From contig NZ_JACJVO010000039.1 in NCBI RefSeq assembly GCF_014212055.1, positions 23,433 through 87,432 of the forward strand: a DNA stretch of 64,000 nt, in the 5' to 3' direction. Both the position numbers and the translations under genes were made by a program. Origin of the DNA: Cohnella zeiphila (GTDB lineage Bacteria > Bacillota > Bacilli > Paenibacillales > Paenibacillaceae). Below the pieces are notes generated by a model. That model was given only the letters and a program-made list of their open reading frames with translations, was not told the origin of the DNA and searched no databases. Below, in pieces: positions 30,620 through 39,362 of this stretch (within the stretch, counting starts at the first letter, position 1; each line of letters starts with the position of its first letter).

Positions 30620-31870
30620 ATGGTCAGTTATATGATCCAGAAGGAAGCCCCGGTCTTCGAGCGGGCCGATATCGTCGTCGTCGGCGGAGGGCCGGCCGGT
30701 GTGGCGGCTGCGATCGCGGCGGCCCGCTGCGGGCGGAAGGTCCTGCTGCTTGAGCAATCCGGCCAATTGGGTGGCATGGGAACGCTGGCAAACGTCAGCG
30801 TCTTCATGGGCGTCGGTAACGTGACGGGCATCTATCGCGAGATCGTCTCCGAGTTCATGCCGCAGCAGCCGCTGCCGGACAATCATAAAGGGTCGATCTG
30901 GCCCCAGTACAATCCGTTCCGGCTCCGGTACTACTTGAACGAGAAACTGGAGAAGGAAGGCGTGGACGTACTGTTCCACGTCGGCTTCGTCAGCGCCGTG
31001 ACGGAGCAGGGGCGGGTGAAGGCCGTTGTCGCGAATTCGCGCGAGGGACTGATCGCCTTCGAAGCTGATGTGTTCATCGACTGTACGGGCGACGGGCGCG
31101 TCGCCATCGATGCGGGCGCCACCTACACGTCCGGTCGGGAAGGCGACGGGATGACGCAGCCAATGACGATGATGTTCATGATGCAGGACACGGGCAGGCC
31201 GGTGAAGCTGTCGCTGCCTGAGGGCTGCCCCCGGTACGAGAGCGTGGAGGAGCTGCCGCAGGGCCGGCTGCTGCATTGGGAGCAGAGCGAGCCGGGTAAT
31301 CTGCTCGTCAACATGACGCGGGTCAAGGGCAATGGCGCCAAGGTCCGGGAGGCGAGCCGCGCGGAGCGGGAAGCGCTGCGGCAGGTGTTCGCGGTCGCCG
31401 ACTACCTGCAGCGCAACGGGCATGAGCAATACGTGCTGTCGCACGTGCCGGGGCAGACGGGCGTCCGGGAGACGAACCAGATCGTCGGGCACTACACGCT
31501 GAGCGAGGATGATCTGCTCGCCGGCCGGCGATTCCGCGACGTCGTGGCGCAGACGAATTATGAGATCGACATCCACAGTCCCGACGGCAAGGCGGGCACG
31601 GACGAGCGGAAGATCGACGGCTACGACATCCCGTACCGCTGCCTAGTGCCGAAGGGCGTGGAGGGACTGCTTGTCGCGGGACGGGCCATGTCGGCCACGC
31701 ACGTGGCGATGTCGTCGATGCGGGTACAGGCGACCTGCTACGGGCTCGGCCAGGCGGCCGGCATCGCCGCATCGATTGCGGCGGCGCGCGGTCTCCGGCT
31801 TCTGGATGTCGACGTGGACGATCTGCACGCCGGGTTGGCCAGCCAGAACGTGGTGTTCCAGAAGGGCTGA
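30620..31870 (+). CDS. FAD-dependent oxidoreductase
   Basis: A 416-residue cytoplasmic flavoprotein. The N-terminal dinucleotide-binding motif is IVVVGGGPAGVAAAIAA (residues 17-33), followed by LLLEQSGQLGGMGT. A mid-protein DCTGDG and a C-terminal FAD contact (GLLVAGRAMSATHVAMSSMR) complete the FAD_oxidored fold. Proteins of this family are common next to sugar transporters in Paenibacillus, but the substrate is unknown. The start at ATG 30620 has a moderate GGAAGG site; ATG 30632 is an alternative. It stands alone between decayed regulator and transporter genes, with a hairpin after it. Confidence 0.85.
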   Translation: MVSYMIQKEAPVFERADIVVVGGGPAGVAAAIAAARCGRKVLLLEQSGQLGGMGTLANVSVFMGVGNVTGIYREIVSEFMPQQPLPDNHKGSIWPQYNPFRLRYYLNEKLEKEGVDVLFHVGFVSAVTEQGRVKAVVANSREGLIAFEADVFIDCTGDGRVAIDAGATYTSGREGDGMTQPMTMMFMMQDTGRPVKLSLPEGCPRYESVEELPQGRLLHWEQSEPGNLLVNMTRVKGNGAKVREASRAEREALRQVFAVADYLQRNGHEQYVLSHVPGQTGVRETNQIVGHYTLSEDDLLAGRRFRDVVAQTNYEIDIHSPDGKAGTDERKIDGYDIPYRCLVPKGVEGLLVAGRAMSATHVAMSSMRVQATCYGLGQAAGIAASIAAARGLRLLDVDVDDLHAGLASQNVVFQKG

Positions 31871-31899
31871 GCGGTTTTCACGGCACCGAATCGATAGCC

Positions 31900-31938
31900 A
31901 AGCGAAGACATGACGGCTAAGCCGCGATGTCTTCGCTT
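31900..31938 (+). terminator. Long hairpin after the oxidoreductase gene
   Basis: A perfect 12-bp stem (AAGCGAAGACAT with ATGTCTTCGCTT), extended by an inner CGGC/GCCG stem. The T-run is weak, so termination may be partial. Confidence 0.6.
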
Positions 31939-31970
31939 ATGTTGAAAGAAGCGGAAGGAGAGGGGGCGCG

Positions 31971-32518
31971 ATGTACAAGCTGGTCATCGCGGACGACGAG
32001 CCGGTCGTGCGCCAAGGCCCAAGCGCTGTGTTCGACTGGGCGACGCTCGGCATCGAGCTGGCCGGGCAGGCGGATGACGGCGATACGGGACTGGAACTGA
32101 TCGAGCGCATCAAGCCGGACATCGTGCTGACGGATATTATGATGCCGGCGATGGACGGCAACCGCATGGCCAAGGCGGTCCGGGAGCAGCTCGACTTCCT
32201 CGGCCTGAAGCTGCCGACGAAACAGCCGTATCTCGTGCCGGTCGCGACAATCGACTCCGCGGAGGTGCTGGTCGGCCGCACGGAGCGCGACCGGCAGCTG
32301 CTGTTGTATGCCGTGCTGAACGTCATGCAGGAGTTAATCGACAGGCGGGCGCAAGGCTACGCCTTCGAGAACCGGACAGGGGAATACGTCGGGATCATCC
32401 AGCTCGACGAGCGCGTGGAAATGCGAGAAACAAAATTGTATGCGCTTGCAGATGCGGGCCGGAGTGACGCCCAGTGCCTACCGAGCAGTATGCCCATTGA
32501 AAAGGAGGGTTGCCTGTG
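31971..32518 (+). pseudogene. YesN-type response regulator, internally deleted
   Basis: The frame begins MYKLVIADDEPVVRQG after GGAAGGAGAGGGGG and keeps the receiver core to LTDIMMPAMDG, with the phospho-acceptor Asp in TDIMMP. The last third of the receiver, with its conserved Lys, is missing: the sequence jumps to a mid-protein segment (AVREQLDFLGLKLPTKQPYL to EYVGIIQLDE). The DNA-binding domain is reduced to its last residues, AGVTPSAYRAV, in a different frame near 32440-32500. Two deletions have removed the functional output. Confidence 0.75.
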
Positions 32519-32820
32519 GACACGGTGCGGCTGAAGGCGATCCTAGGCGATATTGAGTAGGATACGCCAAGAAAAGTGTCGGATCGCCACCTACAGGCAT
32601 TCGGCCCAGTCCTTATCATGAAGCCAGATGGGGCAATGACTGCGATCGGCGCGAAGGGGAAGGGGTGCTCTCCAGGGAGAGCGCGCTCCCGATGGGAAGC
32701 GTTCACACTGCCTCGTCGCGGTCGCGTTGAACGATTGCGAAGACGGGGCCGGCCGCCGTCGGCCACGGGCACGGAGCATCGGTAGCGGCTGCATGGCCGC
32801 GCTGACGAAAGGAGGAACGG
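32519..32820. other. Gap with a truncated frame and no complete gene
   Basis: AAAGGAGGG (32500-32508) precedes GTG 32516, which opens only MDTVRLKAILGDIE before a stop at 32558-32560. This looks like the surviving start of a deleted gene. The rest, to the foldase start, contains no recognisable frame or promoter. Confidence 0.4.
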
Positions 32821-33858
32821 ATGAACATGGGGAGAGCAAGGCGAAGGCGAGGGAGAAGGGCCTTCATAGCCGCTGCCGCCGCCGCGCTGGCGGCAGCGGC
32901 GCTGTACGCGGGCATCGTATCCGCAGCGCGGTCGAATACGGGCGAGGAGCGGGGCGATGCCGTTGCTCTTATGAACGGCCAGCCGATCGTGCTCGGCCAG
33001 CTTCGTACCTATGCCGAGGTGAACTCTCTGGAACTGCACGACGCCGAGGCTGTCGAGCAGGCGGTGGAAGGCGCCGCGCACAACAAGCTGATGCAGATCG
33101 AGGCCTACAAGCGGGGGCTGACCCGCTCGGTCTCGTACGATGAGCTGCTGGCCGACATGGCGGCCGAGAACGATCGCCGTTCGCAGGATCGGGCGGCGGG
33201 GAAGGTCATCTACGGCGTGCCGACGTACAGCGAGCCGATCTATTACAGTCAGGTCATGGGCAACCTGGCGCACAGCCTGGAGAATGCGCTCGTGTCCGAA
33301 GGCGCCATTCAACCGACGGACGACAACCTGCGCCGCTTCTATGCGGCCAATCGCGATGCGTACGCCCGGGGGCAGGACGAGATCAAGCTGCTCGTGCTGA
33401 ACGTGCCTGCCACGGAGGAAGGGCAGGCGCAGCTCACGGCAATCAAGGAACGGTACGAGAAGGGGGAGCCGTTCGACCGACTGTATGCGGAATACGCGGA
33501 CGGGACAGCCGGCGACTCCGGCAAGGCGGGCGCGTCCGTGACCGCGGAGACGCTGACCGTCGATGAGAGCAATGCCTACGAGTTGTCCAAATACCAAGGC
33601 GAGCTGTATGAAGCGGCCGAATCGATGGCGGTGGGCGATGTACAGGTTGTCAGCGACAGTCTGGACGGCGGCATGCTGAAGCTGCTGTACTGCGCCGGGC
33701 GGAAGCCCGCGGCCTATTTGTCATTCGAGGAGGTGAAGCCGGAACTGACGCTTCGCTACGTCGACCGCGAATTCGATGGATATCTCGAGACGCTTTATCG
33801 CCAGGCCGACATTCAACACATTCAGAACGACAAATCCATACTGGAGGAACTGCAATGA
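32821..33858 (+). CDS. Membrane-anchored PrsA/SurA-like peptidyl-prolyl isomerase
   Basis: A 345-residue protein with a basic N-terminus and one membrane segment (about 14-37, Ala-rich) but no lipobox Cys. The rest should face the wall. A chaperone-like part (VALMNGQPIVLGQLRTYAEV, helices to about 180) precedes a weak parvulin-like part (DEIKLLVLNVPATEEGQAQL and FDRLYAEYADG). AAAGGAGGA (32808-32816) sets the ATG at 32821. Its stop overlaps the next gene (ATGA), so the foldase and the large exported beta-helix protein are translationally coupled. It likely helps fold that partner. Catalytic activity is not certain. Confidence 0.65.
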   Translation: MNMGRARRRRGRRAFIAAAAAALAAAALYAGIVSAARSNTGEERGDAVALMNGQPIVLGQLRTYAEVNSLELHDAEAVEQAVEGAAHNKLMQIEAYKRGLTRSVSYDELLADMAAENDRRSQDRAAGKVIYGVPTYSEPIYYSQVMGNLAHSLENALVSEGAIQPTDDNLRRFYAANRDAYARGQDEIKLLVLNVPATEEGQAQLTAIKERYEKGEPFDRLYAEYADGTAGDSGKAGASVTAETLTVDESNAYELSKYQGELYEAAESMAVGDVQVVSDSLDGGMLKLLYCAGRKPAAYLSFEEVKPELTLRYVDREFDGYLETLYRQADIQHIQNDKSILEELQ

Positions 33859-36800
33859 GAAGATTCCATCGCATGCTTGCCTTGCTGCTCGTGCTGACGC
33901 TGGGGGCAGGGTCTCTGTTCGCGTCGTCCGCTTCCGTGAAGGCGGCACCGGACGTGCCGACGACGAGCATTCCGATTCCGAACGGCGACTTCGAGACCGG
34001 CAGCGGCAGCTTCGACGTGCCCGGCAACGAAGTCGGCTCCTGGGGCGCCGCCAAGAGCAGCTACGGAACGCCGATCTACCAGACCGCCGATCCCGTACGG
34101 CACGGCCAGCCGCACGGCGGCTTGCAATTCGCCGCCATACCGGCGGGCATGGCCGTGAAGGCGAGCATTCAGCAGACGGTCTCCGGACTGGAAGAGGATA
34201 CGAACTATGTGCTGTCTGGCTACATTCGCAACGAAGCCAGCTCGACCCGCTTCACCGTGGGCGTGCGGTATTTCGATGCATCGCATCCGGATCTCGCGGA
34301 CGGTTACAAAGTCGTCTCGAACAGCCAGACGTGGACTCGCTTCGAGCTGCCGTTCAAGACGGGCGACGGCCAGACGGAAGTCGGTATTCAGGCCGTCAAC
34401 AATTCCGACGGCGGCTTCGGCTACATCGACGATCTGGAGCTCGTGAAGGTATCCGCAGCCCGCGCGGCGCTCTCCGCGAAGGTGTTGGAGTCGAGCGCGC
34501 TTCGGGAAGCCGACTATACGCCAGCCAGCTGGAGCGTACTCGCCGATGCGCTGTCAACCGCCAGCGCGCTGCTGGCCGATCCGGCATCCTCCGACGAATC
34601 GCTGACGGATGCGCTTGACGCGCTGCAGACCGCGATGGACGGCTTGACCGTGCCGCCGCCGATCGAACAGTATGTGTCCCCCGGCCATACGACGTACTAC
34701 GTATCGATGAGCGACGGGGACGACAACAACGACGGGCTGTCCCCGGAGACGCCCTGGCAGACGATCGCGAAGGTGAACGCCGCGACGTTCGCGCCCGGGG
34801 ATCGGCTCCTGTTCAAGTCCGGCGATGTCTGGAGCGGCGACATCCTGCGGTTGAGAGGGTCCGGCGCCGCCGGCGACCCGATCGTGGCGGGCAGCTACGG
34901 CGACGCCGACGCGAAGCCCTACATCAATGCGCAAGGGAAGACGATGACCATCTCCCATATCGGTTCGCACGACGGCGTCCGCTGGAATACGACAAGCCCG
35001 ATCCAGGAAGAGCTGTCGACGACGATCTACATGGAGAACGAGCAATACTGGGAGATCACGGGGCTGGAGATCAGCAACAGCGCCGACAGCCTGCCGGCCG
35101 CGGGTCTGCGCAACGGGATTCTCATCCGCAACGACAACGCGGGCACGCTCAACCACATTTATATCGAAGACTGCTACATTCACGACGTGCTCGGCGACAA
35201 GGCGACCAAGAGCTACTGGGGCAACGCGGGCATCCTGTACACGGTTGAATTCCGCGATCCGGCTCGGGCGCTGGAGGTGACGGGGAACGCGGACACGAAG
35301 TCCAACTTCAACGACATTCTGATCCAAGGCAATTACGTCCGCAATGTGAACCGTCAGGGCATCACCCTGAATTCGCGGCAGAACCTGCGCCCCGAGGTCG
35401 ACAACCAGAACACCAAGTATTGGGGCAGCGAGGGAATCAGCGACTGGTACCCCAGCACGGGCGTCGTCATTCGGGAAAATTACCTGGAGAACATCGGCGG
35501 CGACGGCATTCTGCCGCAGGTGACGATCGGCGCGATCACCGAGTACAACACGGTGAACGGCTTCAACCGCCGTTCGGGAGGAGCCAGCGCCGGCATCTGG
35601 GCGTGGAACGCGGACGACAGCCTGTTCCAGTTCAACGAGGCGTTCGGCGGCTATACGACGCAGGACGGACAGGGCTATGACGTCGATTATGCGCAGACGG
35701 GCACGATTTTCCAATACAACTACTCGCATGACAACGACGGCGGATTCATGCTCATCTGCTCGCCGGCGCAGGACGGTGCCATCGTGAACGGCCGGCCGGT
35801 CGTGATGAAGACGAACGATGCGATCATCCGCTACAACGTGAGCCAGAACGAGAAGAACCGGATCTACATGTTCAGCGGCTACTCCGACGGAACGCTGATC
35901 TATAATAATACCCATTACCAGGCGCCTTCCACCGGATCGGTCTCGCCGATCAGCTTCTGGGCGTGGGGCGGCTCGTATCCGACTTCGGTCAGCTTCTTCA
36001 ACAACATCTTCCAGCTGGAAAACCCGACGGCCAACTGGGGACTGAGGGACGACAATGCCGGAGTCGAGATGCAGAACATCGCGTTCGACTACAACATCGT
36101 CTACGGCACGCACGGCACGAACGAGCCGACGGACAAAGGCGAGCACAACGTCACGGACAAGGACCCGATGCTCGCAGCGCCGGGCACGGGCATGACGATG
36201 GCGTCGCTCGAGGCGGGCTATCAGGCGCCCGATCTCGACGGTTACAAGCTGATGGCAGGCTCGCCGGCCATCGGAGTCGGAAAGACGATCGAGTTCGGCG
36301 CGAATACGATCGTAGAGACGCGTCACCGCGTGCTGAGCGTCGATCCGAACGCCGCGCCGGTACAAGTTCCGGAGCCCAAGGCGTCCAATGACAACAATGC
36401 GTTTTATGCGAGCAGCCGGCTGCCGGACGCCGTAAGGGGCGGCAGCGATTACTTCGGCAACACGGTTGCGTTCGCTGCGGCACCGAATATCGGCGCGTAC
36501 GGCGGCCCCGGTCTGAGTAGCGGCGATAATGAAAATGGCGGCGGCAGCGACAATGGCAGCGGCAGCGGCGGCAGCGACAACGGCGGCAGTGGCAGCAGCG
36601 ACAATAGCGGCGGCAACGGCGTAAGCGACAATGGCGGCGGTAGCGGAAGCAGCGACAATGGCAGCGGCAGCGGCGGCAGCGACAACGGCGGCAGCAGCGG
36701 CGGCAGCGACAATGGCGGCGGCAGTGGTAGCAGCGACAATGGCGGCGGTAGCGGAAGCAGCGACAATGGCAGCGGCAGCGGCGGCAGCGACAACGGCGGC

Positions 36801-37478
36801 AGCGACAATGGCGGTGGCAGCGGCGGCAATCCGGGAACGGTTGTGACGTCGAACCCGGGCACTAGCGTAGGAACGGAGCCGAGCAATGGCCCGGGCACGG
36901 AAACGGAAACGGGCGCGACCTTTCACGATGTGGGCGACTACGCCTGGGCAAAGGACGCGATCGTAGCGTTGGCCGCCAAAGGCATTATCAAGGGGACCGG
37001 CAACGGAAGCTTCTCGCCGGAGAAGAACGTGACGCGAGCGGACTTCGTGCTGCTGCTGGTCCGGGCGTTCGGCCTCGAGGAGGACGCGAATGCGGCTGCA
37101 GGTGACGGCGCTGGCTTCGCCGACGTCCGGCCGGGCGACTATTACTACGAGGCGCTCACGGCGGCGAAGCGGCTCAGGCTCATCCAGGGCAGCAGCGGCA
37201 ACCGATTCGATCCGAAGGCGGAAATTACGCGGCAGGACATGATGGTGCTGCTCGAGCGGGTGCTGCGCTTTGCCGGGAAGCTGCCGGCTGCGGACGCGGA
37301 GGACAGTCTTGACGGATTCAAGGACGCCGGGCAAGTGTCGGCGTACGCGGAGGCGAGCGTGCGCACGCTCATGCAGGCCGGCATTATCCAGGGCAACGGT
37401 GGTATGCTCAATCCGCTGGGCAAGGCGACCCGTGCGGAAGCGGCTGTCAGCCTGTATAAGGCGCTGACCGAGCTGTAA
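33855..37478 (+). CDS. S-layer-anchored right-handed beta-helix protein with carbohydrate-binding module
   Basis: A 1207-residue exported protein. The order is: signal peptide (1 to about 31), CBM4/9-like beta-sandwich (about 38-198), FIVAR-like helical module (about 202-265), a parallel beta-helix typical of polysaccharide lyases or glycosidases (about 285-870, TYYVSMSDGDDNNDGLSPET, ILIQGNYVRNVNRQGITL), a Gly/Ser/Asp/Asn repeat linker (about 892-994) and three SLH motifs (about 1022-1207, FHDVGDYAWAKDAI, FADVRPGDYYYEAL, FKDAGQVSAYAEAS). SLH motifs bind pyruvylated wall polymer. A surface polysaccharide-active enzyme is likely, but substrate and catalytic residues are not assigned. Its ATG overlaps the stop of the foldase gene. 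Confidence 0.85.
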   Translation: MRRFHRMLALLLVLTLGAGSLFASSASVKAAPDVPTTSIPIPNGDFETGSGSFDVPGNEVGSWGAAKSSYGTPIYQTADPVRHGQPHGGLQFAAIPAGMAVKASIQQTVSGLEEDTNYVLSGYIRNEASSTRFTVGVRYFDASHPDLADGYKVVSNSQTWTRFELPFKTGDGQTEVGIQAVNNSDGGFGYIDDLELVKVSAARAALSAKVLESSALREADYTPASWSVLADALSTASALLADPASSDESLTDALDALQTAMDGLTVPPPIEQYVSPGHTTYYVSMSDGDDNNDGLSPETPWQTIAKVNAATFAPGDRLLFKSGDVWSGDILRLRGSGAAGDPIVAGSYGDADAKPYINAQGKTMTISHIGSHDGVRWNTTSPIQEELSTTIYMENEQYWEITGLEISNSADSLPAAGLRNGILIRNDNAGTLNHIYIEDCYIHDVLGDKATKSYWGNAGILYTVEFRDPARALEVTGNADTKSNFNDILIQGNYVRNVNRQGITLNSRQNLRPEVDNQNTKYWGSEGISDWYPSTGVVIRENYLENIGGDGILPQVTIGAITEYNTVNGFNRRSGGASAGIWAWNADDSLFQFNEAFGGYTTQDGQGYDVDYAQTGTIFQYNYSHDNDGGFMLICSPAQDGAIVNGRPVVMKTNDAIIRYNVSQNEKNRIYMFSGYSDGTLIYNNTHYQAPSTGSVSPISFWAWGGSYPTSVSFFNNIFQLENPTANWGLRDDNAGVEMQNIAFDYNIVYGTHGTNEPTDKGEHNVTDKDPMLAAPGTGMTMASLEAGYQAPDLDGYKLMAGSPAIGVGKTIEFGANTIVETRHRVLSVDPNAAPVQVPEPKASNDNNAFYASSRLPDAVRGGSDYFGNTVAFAAAPNIGAYGGPGLSSGDNENGGGSDNGSGSGGSDNGGSGSSDNSGGNGVSDNGGGSGSSDNGSGSGGSDNGGSSGGSDNGGGSGSSDNGGGSGSSDNGSGSGGSDNGGSDNGGGSGGNPGTVVTSNPGTSVGTEPSNGPGTETETGATFHDVGDYAWAKDAIVALAAKGIIKGTGNGSFSPEKNVTRADFVLLLVRAFGLEEDANAAAGDGAGFADVRPGDYYYEALTAAKRLRLIQGSSGNRFDPKAEITRQDMMVLLERVLRFAGKLPAADAEDSLDGFKDAGQVSAYAEASVRTLMQAGIIQGNGGMLNPLGKATRAEAAVSLYKALTEL
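36530..36835 (+). repeat. Tandem repeat array coding the Gly-Ser-Asp-Asn linker
   Basis: About 300 bp of imperfect tandem copies of a unit coding GGSGSSDNG or GGSDNG, with GGCGGCAGCGACAATGGC as the core. It joins the catalytic region to the SLH anchor. Exact runs are long enough for slippage or recombination, so linker length may vary between strains. Confidence 0.9.
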
Positions 37479-37485
37479 AACGTGA

Positions 37486-37522
37486 AGCAAGCTCCCGGAC
37501 CCGGTCCGGAGGGCTTGCTTTT
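37486..37522 (+). terminator. Intrinsic terminator after the SLH protein gene
   Basis: AAGCAAGCTCCCGGACC pairs with GGTCCGGAGGGCTTGCTT and leads to TTTTCTG. Confidence 0.88.
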
Positions 37523-37549
37523 CTGACATTGGCGTACCCAGCGAAGCAA

Positions 37550-37930
37550 GCATCTTCGAGCCGGTGAAAGCCCGGTTGGGGGGAGGGGCCAAGCCCCCGT
37601 GTAGCTAGGTGCGGAGAAGCGTATCGACGAAAGTGCCTGTCGGAGACAGGGCGATCGACATACCAGGTCGCAACCTGAAGAGCGGATGGATCGGTTATTT
37701 TCAAGAAGAAGGTGTATAATACGCTAAAATTAGGGATACCGGAGTGGCAGGCTTGCCAATGGGGGAACGCCAGACCGGGCTACTGGCGGATAGCCGGAAG
37801 CGCAGTGCTGAATCGCTCTGTAACAAACGAAGGCTCGCACAGGCAGGGAATTATCGACTTTCCTGGGCTGTACGAGCGCATGCGTCCATCGCACTCCAGC
37901 GGCTGAAACGCCGTATTGGCGTGGAATGTC
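37550..37930 (+). ncRNA. GC-rich structured region, possibly group II intron-derived RNA without ORF
   Basis: No gene fits this 488-bp gap, but the plus strand is packed with perfect hairpins: GGGGG/CCCCC (37579-37583, 37594-37598), CCTGTC/GACAGG (37636-37641, 37645-37650), CAGGT/ACCTG (37664-37668, 37673-37677), CGCCAG/CTGGCG (37768-37773, 37783-37788) and ACGCC/GGCGT (37908-37912, 37918-37922). The sequences GAGCCGGTGAAAGCCCGG and GACGAAAGTGCCTGTCGG recall group II intron domains, but no reverse transcriptase and no clear domain V/VI are found. TATAAT at 37712 could be a -10 box inside it. A remnant or another structured RNA is equally possible. Confidence 0.35.
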
Positions 37931-37966
37931 GGTTACTCAACGAACGGGGAGCCTCCCATCCAATCT

Positions 37967-38614
37967 TCACGGCGACTTCTTCGGCTCCGGATAGTCGACG
38001 CCGAGCGTATCCACGGTTACTTTTTTCATAACCGGCGGGGTATTCGGGCGATCGTTCTCGTCGCGAGGCAACGCAACGATCTCATCGACGACGTCCATGC
38101 CTTCCGTCACTTTGCCGAATGTTGCGTAGAGTCCGTCCAACGACGGATATGCATCCGCTACAACGATAAAGAACTGCGAACCGGCGGTGTCCGGTTCGTT
38201 CGTCCGCGCCATGGACAAGACTCCTCGCGTGTGGAGCAGATTGTTCTTAAATCCGTTTTGAGTGAATTCTCCTGGAATGCTGTAGCCCGGTCCGCCTGTT
38301 CCCGTGCCGTCGGGATCTCCTCCCTGGATCATAAACCCGGGAATGATCCGGTGGAAAATCGTCCCGTCGTAAAAACCTTTTTTAATGAGCGAAATGAAGT
38401 TGTTGACGGTATTCGGCGCGACTTCCGGGTAAAGCTCCGCCTTGATCGTCTTGCCATTGTCCATTTCGATCGTCACGACGGGATGCTTGGCGTTCGGATC
38501 GACGCCTCCGGACGATGCCGAAGATTTGTCGTTCTTTCCTCCGCATGCGGAGACGGCAAGCATTACGAGAGCGAGCGCCGCGAGCAAAAGTAGCTGGCGT
38601 GAACGGTAGTGCAT
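37967..38614 (-). CDS. Cyclophilin-type peptidyl-prolyl isomerase lipoprotein
   Basis: A 215-residue protein. The signal peptide ends in VSAC with Cys24 (start ATG at 38614, after AAGGAGG at 38625-38631), then a Ser/Gly linker and a full cyclophilin domain. The active-site region is FHRIIPGFMIQGGDPDGTGTGG with GEFTQNGFKNNLLHTRGVLSMART and SQFFI. It should act outside the membrane as a lipid-anchored prolyl isomerase in secreted-protein folding. It is convergent with the structured region and divergent from the S10 operon. Confidence 0.93.
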   Translation of the reverse strand: MHYRSRQLLLLAALALVMLAVSACGGKNDKSSASSGGVDPNAKHPVVTIEMDNGKTIKAELYPEVAPNTVNNFISLIKKGFYDGTIFHRIIPGFMIQGGDPDGTGTGGPGYSIPGEFTQNGFKNNLLHTRGVLSMARTNEPDTAGSQFFIVVADAYPSLDGLYATFGKVTEGMDVVDEIVALPRDENDRPNTPPVMKKVTVDTLGVDYPEPKKSP

Positions 38615-38649
38615 ACTGAGTATTCCTCCTTGTACGAGATCCAATCAGC

Positions 38650-38658
38650 ATCATAGCA
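38650..38658 (-). promoter_or_regulatory. Extended -10 promoter of the cyclophilin gene
   Basis: Read on the minus strand, TGCTATGAT is an extended -10 (TGnTATGAT) 36 bases before the start codon. The -35 region is weak, as is common with extended -10 elements. Confidence 0.45.
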
Positions 38659-38723
38659 CAAGGAAGCTGCTGAAATCCATTCGCACGGCGGTCCGAACAA
38701 TGCGAGGGCGGTTCGGATTTATC

Positions 38724-38749
38724 GCGTTTCTTCTATGCGTTTCTTCTAT
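38724..38749. repeat. Exact tandem 13-bp duplication
   Basis: GCGTTTCTTCTAT occurs twice in immediate succession (38724-38736 and 38737-38749), followed by a TATATATAT tract. It lies between the divergent cyclophilin and rpsJ promoters. Function unknown. Confidence 0.8.
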
Positions 38750-38756
38750 TATATAT

Positions 38757-38771
38757 ATGTCTCTGAGACAT
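38757..38771. promoter_or_regulatory. 15-bp palindrome, possible operator
   Basis: ATGTCTC-T-GAGACAT is a perfect 7-bp inverted repeat around one base. The compact symmetry is that of a dimeric regulator site, about 70 bp upstream of the rpsJ -35 box. No regulator is assigned. Confidence 0.4.
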
Positions 38772-38826
38772 CCGGCCGACTGTTTGAAAACAATTCGGAT
38801 CATTTTCAAAAAAGGGTAACTTTTTG

Positions 38827-38855
38827 TTGCTTTTGCTTAGGCGGATCGCTATAAT
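38827..38855 (+). promoter_or_regulatory. Sigma-A promoter of the S10-spc-alpha operon
   Basis: TTGCTT (38827-38832), a 17-bp spacer and a perfect TATAAT (38850-38855). Transcription should begin near 38862, giving a leader of about 145 bases before rpsJ. No earlier terminator lies between this and rplQ, so about 15 kb may be read from here. Confidence 0.8.
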
Positions 38856-39005
38856 AGTGAATGTTGGTCTGTGACTGTGCGATGATGCGGGAGGTTGCCG
38901 ACACACCCGGCCCCTTTGCCATAGGGCGGCAGATGGGAGTAAGTCGGGTTATTCCCGCGGAGTATGTCCGATTCCAAAATTGGGCGAATGAAGGAGGGAA
39001 CTTCT

Positions 39006-39314
39006 ATGGCAAAGCAAAAAATCCGTATCCGTTTGAAAGCCTACGATCACCGTATCCTGGATCAATCCGCGGAGAAAATCGTAGAGACGGCTAAGCGCAC
39101 GGGAGCCGGCGTGTCCGGTCCGATTCCGCTGCCGACCGAGAAGCAGGTCATCACGATTCTGCGCGCGGTTCACAAGTACAAGGATTCGCGCGAGCAATTC
39201 GAGATGCGTACGCACAAGCGCTTGATCGACATCGTCAATCCGACGCCGCAAACGGTAGACGCGCTGATGCGCCTTGACCTGCCGTCCGGTGTGGATATCG
39301 AAATCAAGCTCTAA
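39006..39314 (+). CDS. rpsJ: 30S ribosomal protein S10
   Basis: A 102-residue protein of standard length (MAKQKIRIRLKAYDHRILDQ). S10 is in the 30S head and also acts in antitermination as NusE. GAAGGAGGGA precedes the ATG at 39006; the longer frame to 38964 has no site. First gene of the S10 cluster. Confidence 0.97.
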   Translation: MAKQKIRIRLKAYDHRILDQSAEKIVETAKRTGAGVSGPIPLPTEKQVITILRAVHKYKDSREQFEMRTHKRLIDIVNPTPQTVDALMRLDLPSGVDIEIKL

Positions 39315-39362
39315 TAAGAAAACCAATCAGTTGTGGATAACGAAAGGAAAAGAGGTGTCAAC

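Noticed and set aside
36530..36835. CRISPR array
   Set aside because: The repeats are contiguous, in frame and code a Gly/Ser/Asp/Asn linker; there are no unique spacers and no cas genes.
34554..37592. 1012-codon minus-strand frame opposite the SLH protein gene
   Set aside because: It is the shadow of the repeat-rich plus-strand gene; its low-complexity Ala/Val runs come from the repeats.
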